In this document: positions 1 to 7,937 of the stretch, one piece after another
Numbering within the stretch: the stretch's first letter is position 1
Layout: every line of letters starts with the position of its first letter
NCBI RefSeq assembly: GCF_036825875.1
Contig: NZ_DAISXK010000005.1
Location: 1 to 64,000, forward strand
DNA from: Paucihalobacter sp036825875
GTDB lineage: Bacteria; Bacteroidota; Bacteroidia; Flavobacteriales; Flavobacteriaceae
Length of the DNA stretch: 64,000 nucleotides
Reading direction: 5' to 3'
Program-made: the position numbers and the translations under genes
Notes under the pieces: generated by a model
What the model was told of the DNA's origin: nothing
What the model saw: the letters and a program-made list of their open reading frames with translations, nothing else
The model's database searches: none

Positions 1-1003
1 CATGGCCGGACGCGGCTCCAGATTAAGACCACATACCTTAACCATTCCAAAACCGCTAATACCGGTAGCTGGACAACCCATTGTGCACCGCTTGGTGAAG
101 GACATTGCCAAAGTGCTCAATCAACCAATAGAAGAAGTAGCTTTTGTATTGGGCGATCCTGCATTTTTTGGAGATGAAGTAGTAAATAGTTTAACCGAGT
201 TAGCCCAATCACTTGGTGCTAAGGCAAGTATTTATCGTCAAGACCAACCTTTAGGCACTGGGCATGCTATTATGTGTGCCAAACCATCACTTTCAGGACC
301 AGCGGTTATCGCCTATGCCGACACGTTAATTCGTGCTACCTTTAACTTAGACCCAGAAGCTGATGCCGTTATTTGGACCAAAGAAGTTGAAAATCCGGAG
401 GCTTTTGGTGTCGTAAAATTGAATGCGCAACAACATATTGTTGAATTAGTTGAAAAGCCGAGCAGCTTTGTTTCTAACCAAGCGGTGATTGGTATTTATT
501 ATTTTAAAGATGTGGCTGTTTTAAAAGACAAACTTCAAGAGGTTTTAGACGAAAACATCACCAATGGTGGCGAGTATCAAATAAACGATGGTATTAAACG
601 TATGATTGCTGAAGGTCGTATTTTTAAAACCGGTACTGTGGATGAATGGATGGATTGCGGTAATAAAGCCGTTACCATCGAAACCAACAGCAAAATGCTA
701 GGCTTTCTAAAAGAGGACAACGAAGAGGTTTTAATATCAAATTCAATAAATCAATTTAATACAACTATTCTCGAGCCATGCTTTATTGGTGAAAATGTAG
801 TTTTAAAGGATTGTATTATTGGCCCTTACGTATCAATCGGTAACAACTGCAATTTAGAAAACACCAGCGTTAAAAACAGCTTAATACAAAACAACACCAA
901 GATTATAAACGCTAAATTAGACCAAGCGATGATAGGTAATTACGTTCATTTTGACGGTGAGTTTAAAAGCATTAGTATCGGCGATTATTCAGTATTAGAG
1001 TAA
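1..1003 (+). CDS. Sugar-1-phosphate nucleotidyltransferase, 5' end cut by window edge
   Basis: This enzyme joins a nucleoside triphosphate to a sugar-1-phosphate to make an NDP-sugar for polysaccharide or glycan precursors in the cytoplasm. The nucleotide-binding signature MAGRGSRLRPHTLTIPKPL is the first thing visible. Family members usually have about six residues before it, so the ATG at base 2 is probably internal and the true start lies left of the window. An N-terminal Rossmann-like transferase domain (to about residue 230) is followed from about residue 255 by hexapeptide-like repeats (FIGENVVL, CIIGPYVSIGNN) typical of a left-handed beta-helix. Sugar and nucleotide specificity cannot be read from the sequence; a glucose-1-phosphate thymidylyl- or uridylyltransferase is most likely. 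Confidence 0.85.
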   Translation, partial: MAGRGSRLRPHTLTIPKPLIPVAGQPIVHRLVKDIAKVLNQPIEEVAFVLGDPAFFGDEVVNSLTELAQSLGAKASIYRQDQPLGTGHAIMCAKPSLSGPAVIAYADTLIRATFNLDPEADAVIWTKEVENPEAFGVVKLNAQQHIVELVEKPSSFVSNQAVIGIYYFKDVAVLKDKLQEVLDENITNGGEYQINDGIKRMIAEGRIFKTGTVDEWMDCGNKAVTIETNSKMLGFLKEDNEEVLISNSINQFNTTILEPCFIGENVVLKDCIIGPYVSIGNNCNLENTSVKNSLIQNNTKIINAKLDQAMIGNYVHFDGEFKSISIGDYSVLE

Positions 1004-1088
1004 ATTTTTGAGTGAGATTGAATTTTTTGCAGATTTTGGAATAACTATTGATACCTAGCGTTATTACATTACAATTAGAATCATTTTC

Positions 1089-2450
1089 ATGAAACAATCA
1101 GCATTGGTTATTATCTTTTTATTGGGATTAATTTTTAATCCAACAAATAGCTATGCACAAATTGATTTCAATAAAAAACCTGATGATGACTTGGGAAATG
1201 TTGAAGATAAGTTTCAAGAACTGTTTTTTGAAGCGCTGAAGCAAAAAGGCATTGAAAATTACCAGCGCGCCATAGACGCATTGCTAAAATGTGAGGAACT
1301 CAATAACGAGGAAGCTGTTATTTATTTAGAATTAGGTAAAAATTACATTCAGTTAGAGCAATTAAATCTTGCCGAAGAAGCTTTGCTAAAAGGGCTAAAA
1401 ATCACACCAAAAAACGAATGGATGTTAGACCAACTTTACGAAGTATATACACAGCAAAATAATATCCCTAAAGCTGTTGAAATAGTAAAGAAACTGGTGG
1501 AGGTACATCCCGATTACAAACAAGATTTAGCAACCTTATACATAAGACAAAAACAATTCGACGACGCTTTAAAGTTATTGGATGAACTTGATAAAAATTT
1601 AGGTTTGTCTCCTGTGCGCAACAACATGCGAAACGAAATTTACAAACAAACCGCAGGAGACGACAGTCAAATAAGCGATTTGCAAAATCGCATCAAAAGT
1701 AATCCAAAAAACGAAAGTAATTATTTGGCCTTAATTTATAGTTACCAACAAAACGGCAATCAAGATAAAGCTTTTGAAACTGCTCAAAATTTACTAAAAG
1801 AAATTCCAGAATCGGAGTTGGTACATGTAGCCTTATATGAGTTTTATTTACAGAACAATCAGGCAGAAGATGCGTTTAAATCTGCAGAAAAAGCCCTGAT
1901 TAGCGCTGAGGTTAATAACAACGATAAAACAAAAATTCTTCAAAATTTAGTGAATTTTGTCGGCAATAATCCACAACACGAAAACAAATTAATCGCTTTA
2001 ACCACCCTAATTAGTAGCGATCAAAGCTCGGAATCCTTAAGCGAAGTAGCCAATTATTATCTTCAATTGGGCGATAAACAAAAAGCACTAGAAAGCTACC
2101 AAAAGGCACTTCAGCAGAACCCAACAGATTTTACCTTAATTAAAAATAGTTTATTGTTGCAATTAGATTTACAGCTATATGATAATGCCGCGAAAGAAAG
2201 CGCGCAAGCACTTAGTTTATTTCCAGCGCAACCTTTATTGTATTTATTAAATGGTGTTGCGCAAAACAACTTAAAAAACGCTGATAAAGCTATTGAAAAT
2301 TTAGAAATGGGCTTAGATTTTTTAATTGACGATAAAAAAATGGAAGCCGATTTTTACCAACAGCTAAGCATTTCATATCAACTTAAAGATAATATTGCCA
2401 AAAGCAAAACGTTTGCTGAAAAGGCAGCAGCCATTATAAAAGCCCAATAA
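1089..2450 (+). CDS. Exported tetratricopeptide-repeat protein
   Basis: The protein begins with a signal peptide of about 23 residues (hydrophobic core, then SYAQ). Nearly all the rest is TPR helices with the usual A/G/L spacing, for example near residues 55-125 and again near 315-450 (GDKQKALESYQKALQQNP). TPR arrays are protein-protein scaffolds. Here it would sit in the periplasm or on a membrane surface. It stops 5 bases before the DUF4292 lipoprotein gene and is probably co-transcribed with it and the EnvC-type gene, which suggests a role in envelope assembly or division. No catalytic domain is visible. The exact partner is unknown. Confidence 0.8.
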   Translation: MKQSALVIIFLLGLIFNPTNSYAQIDFNKKPDDDLGNVEDKFQELFFEALKQKGIENYQRAIDALLKCEELNNEEAVIYLELGKNYIQLEQLNLAEEALLKGLKITPKNEWMLDQLYEVYTQQNNIPKAVEIVKKLVEVHPDYKQDLATLYIRQKQFDDALKLLDELDKNLGLSPVRNNMRNEIYKQTAGDDSQISDLQNRIKSNPKNESNYLALIYSYQQNGNQDKAFETAQNLLKEIPESELVHVALYEFYLQNNQAEDAFKSAEKALISAEVNNNDKTKILQNLVNFVGNNPQHENKLIALTTLISSDQSSESLSEVANYYLQLGDKQKALESYQKALQQNPTDFTLIKNSLLLQLDLQLYDNAAKESAQALSLFPAQPLLYLLNGVAQNNLKNADKAIENLEMGLDFLIDDKKMEADFYQQLSISYQLKDNIAKSKTFAEKAAAIIKAQ

Positions 2451-2455
2451 CTTGT

Positions 2456-3238
2456 ATGCTTAACAAAATTTCCATTTTTAGATTTGCAACGCTTTGCGTG
2501 TTATTATTTGCAATGTCATGTAAAAGCAGTAAAACGTTTGTAAGCAATGGCGAGGTGAATGACAATATTTCTGCAAAACAGTTGATTCGTGCGGTTGAGA
2601 AAAGCAATACCGATTTTAAAACCTTTCAGTCCAGGTTGAATTTAGAATATTCTGAAGGTGAAAAGTCACAAAGCTTTAACTTAACTTTGCGAATAGAAAA
2701 GGACGAAACCATTTGGTTGAGCGCAACATTAGGATTAGCTAGAGCAATTATCACCCCTAAAAAAGTACAGTTTTACGATAAAATAAACAACCAATATTTT
2801 GATGGTGATTATTCAATATTGAGTGATTTTTTAGGCACTGAACTCGATTTTTTCCAGTTGCAAAGTTTACTTTTGGGTGAATCTATTGTGGATTTAAATA
2901 AAGGAACTTACAGCCTAGCAAATTCAGTAAATTCTTATGGGCTCCAGCCGAAACAGCAGAAGACCTTATATAATTTATTGGTATTGTTTAATCCTTCACA
3001 TTTTAAACTGGATGGATTTTCAATATCGCAGCCACTTAAAAATCGGCAGCTAATGACGAATTACAAAAGCTTTCAAAAAGTGAACAATAAGTTATTTCCG
3101 GAGCAAATAGATATCATTGCTACTGAAGATAATGAATCAGTTTTTATTAAATTGGAAATGAAATCTATAAGTTTAAATGAGGCATTGCGATTTCCATTTA
3201 AAATTCCTAGTGGTTACAAAGAAATTGTTTTAAAATGA
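2456..3238 (+). CDS. DUF4292 (LolB-like) lipoprotein
   Basis: A lipoprotein signal peptide ends in a lipobox-like FAMSC at about residues 18-22, so the mature protein should be lipid-anchored. The body matches the DUF4292 pattern known from Bacteroidota: a compact beta-rich domain with early charged helices and motifs such as KDETIWLSA. DUF4292 is distantly related to the LolA/LolB fold that carries lipoproteins, but transport function in this family is inference. The gene is sandwiched between the TPR gene (5-base gap) and the EnvC-type gene (4-base ATGA overlap), so translation is probably coupled. Confidence 0.75.
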   Translation: MLNKISIFRFATLCVLLFAMSCKSSKTFVSNGEVNDNISAKQLIRAVEKSNTDFKTFQSRLNLEYSEGEKSQSFNLTLRIEKDETIWLSATLGLARAIITPKKVQFYDKINNQYFDGDYSILSDFLGTELDFFQLQSLLLGESIVDLNKGTYSLANSVNSYGLQPKQQKTLYNLLVLFNPSHFKLDGFSISQPLKNRQLMTNYKSFQKVNNKLFPEQIDIIATEDNESVFIKLEMKSISLNEALRFPFKIPSGYKEIVLK

Positions 3239-4446
3239 ACGTGAAATTGTATCGTATTTTATTAGTGGTGCTATTGTTTCAAACCTTTGTGTTCGGACAA
3301 AGTGATAAACAAAAAGCGCTCGAAACCCAACGCATTCAGCTACAAAAGGAAATTACACAAATTAATAGTTTGTTGTTTTCAAATAAGAAAAAAGAAAAGT
3401 CGGTTTTAAACATGGTTGAAGACCTAAACTATAAAATCCGTGTAAGGCAAAATCTTATAAAAACCACCAATGAACAAGCTAATTTACTCACCAGAGAAAT
3501 TAACGATAACCAAAATCAAATTTCAAATCTTAGAGATCAACTTAAACAGTTAAAGGAAGATTATGCGGGTATGATTGTGAAATCCTATAAAAGCAAATCG
3601 CAGCAAAGTAGGATTATGTTTTTACTCTCTTCCGACGATTTTAAACAAGCCTACAAACGATTACAATATATTCAGCAATACGCAGATTATCAAAAACAGC
3701 AAGGCGAAGCCATAAAGGAAAAAACCGAAACACTTCAAGCCTTGAATATAACGCTTTCTAAACAAAAGGAAGACAAGCAAAAACTTATTGAAGAAAACCG
3801 CAAAGCCAAAGCCGACCTAGAGTCCGATTTAAAATCGCAAAACACCTTAATGGCGAGTATTAAAACTGAGCTCAAGCAATTTGCCACACAAATCAAAACC
3901 AAGCAACAAGAAATTGACCGTATAGATGCCGAAATTAAAAAACTCATTAGAGAAGCCATTGCAAGCTCTAACAAAGCATCAGGCAACACTACCAACACCG
4001 GAAAATTTGTACTAACGCCAGCCGGTAAGGCTTTGGCAGCAAATTTCGTCGCCAATAAGGGTAAATTACCTTGGCCAGTTGAGCGTGGTGTCATTAAAAT
4101 GCGTTACGGCACACAACGCTCGCTTATAGACAATACTGTTACCATAAAAAGTAATGGCATCAGAATTGCCACAGAAAAAAGCGCACAGGTTAAAGCAGTG
4201 TTTGAAGGTGAAGTATTTGCAGTGCAATTGATTAAATTTAGTAATCCGTCGGTGTATATCAAACACGGTAACTACATTTCGGTATATACCAATTTATCGA
4301 AAGTATTAGTAAAAAAAGGCGATAAGGTTTCTACTGGACAGGCCATCGGCGAAGTGTTTACTGATATGAACGGCGAAACTATGTTACGGTTTTCTATATA
4401 CAAAGAAGACCAAACTGAAAATCCTGAATTGTGGTTGGCTAAATAG
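3235..4446 (+). CDS. EnvC-type murein hydrolase activator (degenerate M23/LytM)
   Basis: A signal peptide of about 21 residues leads into a long charged coiled coil (about residues 25-250), a short Asn/Thr/Ser-rich linker and a C-terminal LytM fold (about 275-403). This is the EnvC/NlpD layout, where the protein binds and switches on a cell-wall amidase at the division site. The zinc ligands of active M23 peptidases are not visible: the usual H-x(3)-D position reads NGIRIA and the final HxH strand reads MLRFSI. It is therefore probably an activator and not an enzyme. The start overlaps the stop of the DUF4292 gene as ATGA. Confidence 0.82.
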   Translation: MNVKLYRILLVVLLFQTFVFGQSDKQKALETQRIQLQKEITQINSLLFSNKKKEKSVLNMVEDLNYKIRVRQNLIKTTNEQANLLTREINDNQNQISNLRDQLKQLKEDYAGMIVKSYKSKSQQSRIMFLLSSDDFKQAYKRLQYIQQYADYQKQQGEAIKEKTETLQALNITLSKQKEDKQKLIEENRKAKADLESDLKSQNTLMASIKTELKQFATQIKTKQQEIDRIDAEIKKLIREAIASSNKASGNTTNTGKFVLTPAGKALAANFVANKGKLPWPVERGVIKMRYGTQRSLIDNTVTIKSNGIRIATEKSAQVKAVFEGEVFAVQLIKFSNPSVYIKHGNYISVYTNLSKVLVKKGDKVSTGQAIGEVFTDMNGETMLRFSIYKEDQTENPELWLAK

Positions 4447-4477
4447 GCATTACAACATACTTAAAAAAATAATGCCT
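4445..4477. terminator. Possible weak hairpin between convergent genes
   Basis: The arms AGGCATTA (4445-4452) and TAATGCCT (4470-4477) can pair across a 17-base A-rich loop. It lies where the rightward EnvC-type gene and the leftward thioesterase gene meet and could end both transcripts. The loop is long and there is no clear T tract, so this is weak. Confidence 0.3.
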
Positions 4478-4970
4478 TCAACTCGGTAGCATCATGTGGT
4501 TTCATTTTGCCAGCCAATACTAAGGCTAGTTGTTTACGACGCAGTGCTGCATTGTAGCGTTCTTTTTCTAAATCAGTTTCGGGAATCAGTTCAGGAACTT
4601 GAACAGGTCGGCCAGTTTCATCAACGGCTACAAAAGTATAAATAGCTTCGTTGGCTTTGTCTTTACTTCCTGATTCGCGGTCTTCAATCCAAACATCTAA
4701 AAACACTTCCATTGAGGATTTAAATGAGCGCGATACCTTAGCTTCCACAGTTACCACACTTCCTAGCGGGATAGCGCGATTAAAGGCTACGTGATTAACT
4801 GAGGCGGTCACTACAATACGCCGCGAGTGCCTGCGTGCCGCTATACTGGCAGCGCGATCCATACGCGCCAACAATTCGCCACCAAAAAGGTTGTTAATAG
4901 GGTTGGTTTCACTCGGTAAAACCAAATCGGTCATGATGGTTAAAGAGTTCTGGGCTGTTTTGGGTTGCAT
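4461..4970 (-). CDS. Hotdog-fold acyl-CoA thioesterase
   Basis: This cytoplasmic enzyme hydrolyses acyl-CoA to free acid and CoA. The single hotdog domain carries the family hallmarks of the BACH/YciA group: PSETNPINNLFGGELLARMD near residues 19-38 and a substrate-pocket strand VTASVNHVAF. At 169 residues it matches the single-domain bacterial form. It converges on the EnvC-type gene with only 14 bases between the two stops. Acyl-chain preference cannot be judged. Confidence 0.85.
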   Translation of the reverse strand: MQPKTAQNSLTIMTDLVLPSETNPINNLFGGELLARMDRAASIAARRHSRRIVVTASVNHVAFNRAIPLGSVVTVEAKVSRSFKSSMEVFLDVWIEDRESGSKDKANEAIYTFVAVDETGRPVQVPELIPETDLEKERYNAALRRKQLALVLAGKMKPHDATELKALFF

Positions 4971-5018
4971 GGGTTTAAATATAAATTACACCATGCAAAG
5001 GTACGGCTAAAAATGAAA

Positions 5019-5955
5019 TCAATCCAACTGCTTCACCAACAACCAAGCTTCCTTATTATGAGTAGCTCTAATGCTTCTCAATGTGTTTAAAGCTTCAATG
5101 CGGTCGCTGTAACTGCCGTAAACTACTTCGTGTAGTCCGTATTTNNNNNNNNNNTTTTCTAGCTTTAAAACCAGCTTCTATAAGCTGTTGAACTTTTTTA
5201 TCGGAGTTTTCTTCAACCCTAAACGCACCCGCCACAATATGATAATTACCACTTTGCTTGTTGAGTGTTAAGGTGGCAACTGGCAACGGATTTGAAATAA
5301 CAAAAGTCGCTTCTTGCACTTTTTTATCTACTTGCTCGTGTGCTTGTTCTTGTGCTGCAACGTTATGTTCTTCAATGTTATTTACATATTGATGGGTATA
5401 AACAGCACCAGCAACCGCCAGTCCTAAAACGGCAATGGCAGCATATTTTAAATACGATCTTGAGCGTCGTTTTTCAGTGCTAACAGCAATTGGGATGACC
5501 TTTTCAATAGCTTCAACTTCGGCTTTATATACCTCACGTTTGATATCCGCACTTGTAAATTGCGCCAGACCGAAGGCATCGGTTAGGTAGTTTACATGTT
5601 GCGATGGCTCAAATAAAATGCGGCCTTCGCTATTCAATTTTAATTCACCTATGTGTTGAAGCACAATCACTTCACCTTGGGTTAAAAATGACTTAATCTC
5701 CTTTACCTGCCTTTCAATTTTATGAGCAGCAACTTCATATGGGATTTTTTCAACCTCAGCTAAATAGTTGGCAAGTAAACCATCGTTATTTTTAATCTGC
5801 TCATTAAAAGTGAGCACCTTTTTCGGCGGATAAAATGAATTGGTACTACTGTGTATTTTCGCCGAAACCTTGTTGGTGACGAAAGCGCCCAATTCAGGAA
5901 TGGTTACGCAGTCGTAACGGTAAAGTAAATCGCTTATAAAACTATCTAATCGCAT
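5019..5955 (-). CDS. HU-CCDC81 and SPOR domain membrane protein, interrupted by assembly gap
   Basis: The N-terminal ~150 residues resemble the bacterial HU-CCDC81 domains (start MRLDSFISDLLYRYDCVTIPELGAF). One membrane helix lies near residues 167-187, and the end is a SPOR domain, which binds bare glycan strands at division sites. The coding sequence is broken by ten Ns (5145-5154). Read straight through, the tail is nonsense after the gap. In another frame the bases beyond the gap read KYGLHEVVYGSYSDRIEAL and on to KQLD then TGA at 5019-5021, which is a proper SPOR ending. The true gap length should therefore be a multiple of three, likely 9 or 12 bases, giving about 311-312 residues. The frame break is an assembly artefact, not a mutation. 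Confidence 0.85.
5145..5154. other. Assembly gap (10 Ns)
   Basis: Ten undetermined bases inside the SPOR domain of the gene at 5019-5955. The number looks like a placeholder: frame continuity of the flanking SPOR sequence needs a length divisible by three. Confidence 0.97.
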
Positions 5956-6013
5956 AAAACAAAGTTAAAATTTTTTGAATTTGAATTATATTTAGGCTGT
6001 TATAGTTATTAAC

Positions 6014-6030
6014 AACGCAAAATTTGCGTT
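6014..6030. promoter_or_regulatory. 17-bp palindrome upstream of dprA
   Basis: AACGCAAAATTTGCGTT is a perfect inverted repeat with 8-base arms around one central base. It ends 24 bases before the dprA start, in the gap between divergent genes. It could be an operator for dprA or for the SPOR gene, or a stem in the leader. No regulator is known for it. Confidence 0.35.
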
Positions 6031-6054
6031 CTTGTATTAGTTTTTAATTTTTAA

Positions 6055-7158
6055 ATGACTAAAGAACAACTACTTTATACACTCGCTTTACAGCATGTGC
6101 CAAACATTGGCGGTATTACTGCAAAGAAATTGATAAATCATTGTGGGGATGCCGAAGCTGTATGGAAATCAAAAAGGCATCAATTACTAAAAATTGATGG
6201 TATTGGCACTACCGTAATTAACACACTTAAGGAATCGCAACATTTAAAAGCCGCCGAGGAAGAGCTTAAATTTATTGAAAACAACCAAATTATTTGTCAC
6301 TTTTTTACAGATTCCGATTACCCTGAAAAGTTGAAACACTGTATTGACAGTCCAATATTATTATTCCAAGTTGGGAACATCAATCTCAAAAAACAACGCA
6401 TCATCAGTATTGTCGGTACAAGAAAAATAACGGTTTACGGAAGTGCCTTTTGCGAGAAATTAGTTGAAGAATTAGCGCCATTTAACCCAGTTATTGTTTC
6501 TGGCTTTGCTTATGGCACCGATATTACAGCCCAAAAAGCGGCGGTTAAACATAATTTACAAACCATAGGTTGTTTGGCGCATGGTTTAAACCAGATTTAT
6601 CCCAAGGTTCACAAAAGATATATGAAAGACATCGAGGCCAACGGTGGATTTGTCACTGATTTTTGGAGCTCTGATGTGTTTGACAGAAATAACTTTTTAA
6701 AGCGCAACCGTATTATTGCTGGTTTAAGCGAAGCGACTATTGTTATTGAATCTGCTGAAAAAGGAGGAAGTTTGGTGACGGCCGATATCGCCAATAGTTA
6801 CAACCGTGATGTTTTTGCGGTGCCAGGAAGAATAACCGATAGCATGAGTATTGGCTGCAACAATTTAATCAAATTTCAAAAAGCGCATTTATTGTCAACA
6901 CCTATGGATATTCCGTTTATGCTGAATTGGAAACTGGAAGAAGACCAAAAACCAGCCGTTCAGAAACAGTTGTTTGTTGAATTGGATTCCGAAGAAAAAG
7001 TCATTTATAACTTTTTAAAAGATAATGGTAAAGAGCTATTAGATGTGATTGCCCTAAAATGTAATATGCCTACGTATAAAATTGCGAGTGTTTTGCTGAA
7101 TATGGAATTAAAAGGGGTGGTTAGACCGCTGCCGGGGAAATTGTTTGAGGTGATTTAA
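6055..7158 (+). CDS. dprA: DNA-processing protein DprA
   Basis: DprA protects incoming single-stranded DNA during natural transformation and loads RecA onto it. The 367-residue protein has the usual order: N-terminal helix-hairpin-helix region (about 1-70), a Rossmann-like DNA-binding core with SGFAYGTDITAQKAA near residue 149 and the NRIIAGLSEATIVIES stretch near 217, and a C-terminal winged-helix domain (about 305-367) ending GKLFEVI. The last ~138 coding bases are repeated about 780 bases downstream, past a toxin-antitoxin locus. The copy here is complete. It converges with trpS beyond that insertion. Confidence 0.93.
   Translation: MTKEQLLYTLALQHVPNIGGITAKKLINHCGDAEAVWKSKRHQLLKIDGIGTTVINTLKESQHLKAAEEELKFIENNQIICHFFTDSDYPEKLKHCIDSPILLFQVGNINLKKQRIISIVGTRKITVYGSAFCEKLVEELAPFNPVIVSGFAYGTDITAQKAAVKHNLQTIGCLAHGLNQIYPKVHKRYMKDIEANGGFVTDFWSSDVFDRNNFLKRNRIIAGLSEATIVIESAEKGGSLVTADIANSYNRDVFAVPGRITDSMSIGCNNLIKFQKAHLLSTPMDIPFMLNWKLEEDQKPAVQKQLFVELDSEEKVIYNFLKDNGKELLDVIALKCNMPTYKIASVLLNMELKGVVRPLPGKLFEVI
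7009..7158 (+). repeat. dprA 3'-end repeat, copy 1 (within dprA)
   Basis: This is the 3' end of dprA. It recurs as a direct repeat at 7788-7937. By eye, bases 7021-7158 and 7800-7937 differ at 11 of 138 positions. The two copies enclose the antitoxin and broken toxin genes. Confidence 0.9.
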
Positions 7159-7217
7159 AGACGAATTATTAATGACTTCATTTTTATTCTTACTTAATTA
7201 ATTACCTTTTTAATTGT

Positions 7218-7225
7218 TATATTTG
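7218..7225 (+). promoter_or_regulatory. -7 promoter element (TAnnTTTG) of the antitoxin gene
   Basis: TATATTTG fits the Bacteroidota -7 consensus and lies 18 bases before the antitoxin ATG. No convincing TTG -33 element stands at the usual distance. Confidence 0.4.
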
Positions 7226-7243
7226 AATGTCAAAGGTTAGATC

Positions 7244-7465
7244 ATGGATATTCAAGCAGAAAAAATTCAACTCGCAAAACTACTTTTAGAAACAGAGAAT
7301 CCTAAAATTATTGAAGCTATTAAAAAAATTTTCAATAGAGATAAGGCTATTAATTTTTGGGACGAACTTTCACCGGAGCAAAAAAGTGAGATTGAGAAGG
7401 CTTCTATGGAAATTGAAAATGGTGAGGTAATCGATTATGAAACCTTTATGAAAAAGTATAGATAG
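7244..7465 (+). CDS. Small antitoxin-like protein of a RelE/ParE-type module
   Basis: The protein is 73 residues, with a helical N-terminus and the motif FWDELSPEQKSEIEKASMEI followed by a short acidic tail. This pattern is typical of small Bacteroidota antitoxins encoded just before a RelE/ParE-superfamily toxin. It would bind the toxin and repress the operon. Its stop is directly followed by the GTG of the toxin-like frame at 7466. Because that frame carries a stop codon, the antitoxin may now be an orphan. Assignment is by pattern and position only. Confidence 0.6.
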   Translation: MDIQAEKIQLAKLLLETENPKIIEAIKKIFNRDKAINFWDELSPEQKSEIEKASMEIENGEVIDYETFMKKYR

Positions 7466-7768
7466 GTGACCAGAAAAGTTGTAATTTCTAAAATTGCTGA
7501 GAAGAAATTAGAAAGTCTCTTTGAATATCTTGTTAAAGAATGGTCGTTAAAAGTAAAGAATGATTTCATTGTAAAATTAGGCGAACACATTGGAATCATT
7601 CAAACTCAGCCTTAGATTTTTCCCGAATCTAAAAAGAGAAAAGGTCTGAGGAAATGTGTTGTCACAAAACAGACCACATTATATTATAGATTCAATTCTA
7701 AACAAATAAATATTGTGACGGTTTTTGACACAAGACAACATCCCAAAAAATTAAATCCTGATTTATAA
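7466..7768 (+). pseudogene. RelE/ParE-family toxin, interrupted by an in-frame TAG
   Basis: Reading from GTG at 7466, the frame gives VTRKVVISKIAEKKLESLF and continues to IIQTQP, then TAG at 7613-7615. The same frame then resumes with IFPESKKRKGLRKCVV and ends INIVTVFDTRQHPKKL, at TAA 7766-7768. The pieces together are about 100 residues and show the ParE/RelE order: helix-turn-helix start, IFPES turn, and a VFDTRQHP C-terminal strand. One base change (TAC or TAT to TAG) explains the break. The truncated 49-residue product lacks the C-terminal catalytic half, so the toxin is probably inactive. Confidence 0.7.
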
Positions 7769-7787
7769 AAAGGACATCAATCATTGA

Positions 7788-7937
7788 CAACTTTTAAAAG
7801 ACAATGGTAAAGAGCTATTAGATGTGATTGCCCTACAATGTAATATGCCTACGTATAAAATCGTGGGTGCTTTGCTGAATATGGAATTAAAAGGGGTGAT
7901 AAGACCTTTGCCTGGGAAATTGTTTGAGGTGATTTAA
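7788..7937 (+). repeat. dprA 3'-end repeat, copy 2 (remnant)
   Basis: This stretch repeats the last ~150 bases of dprA and would encode DNGKELLDVIALQCNMPTYK and on to GKLFEVI then TAA, with no start codon of its own. It differs from copy 1 at 11 of 138 bases, some silent and most of the rest conservative. One T is missing in the preceding T-run, so it is out of frame with anything upstream. It overlaps the 3' end of trpS by a few bases. It marks the far edge of the toxin-antitoxin insertion. Confidence 0.88.

Noticed and set aside
3735..4094. 119-residue minus-strand frame inside the EnvC-type gene
   Set aside because: Shadow of the coding strand: low-complexity Ser/Leu-rich product, no start site, and the plus-strand gene is well supported.
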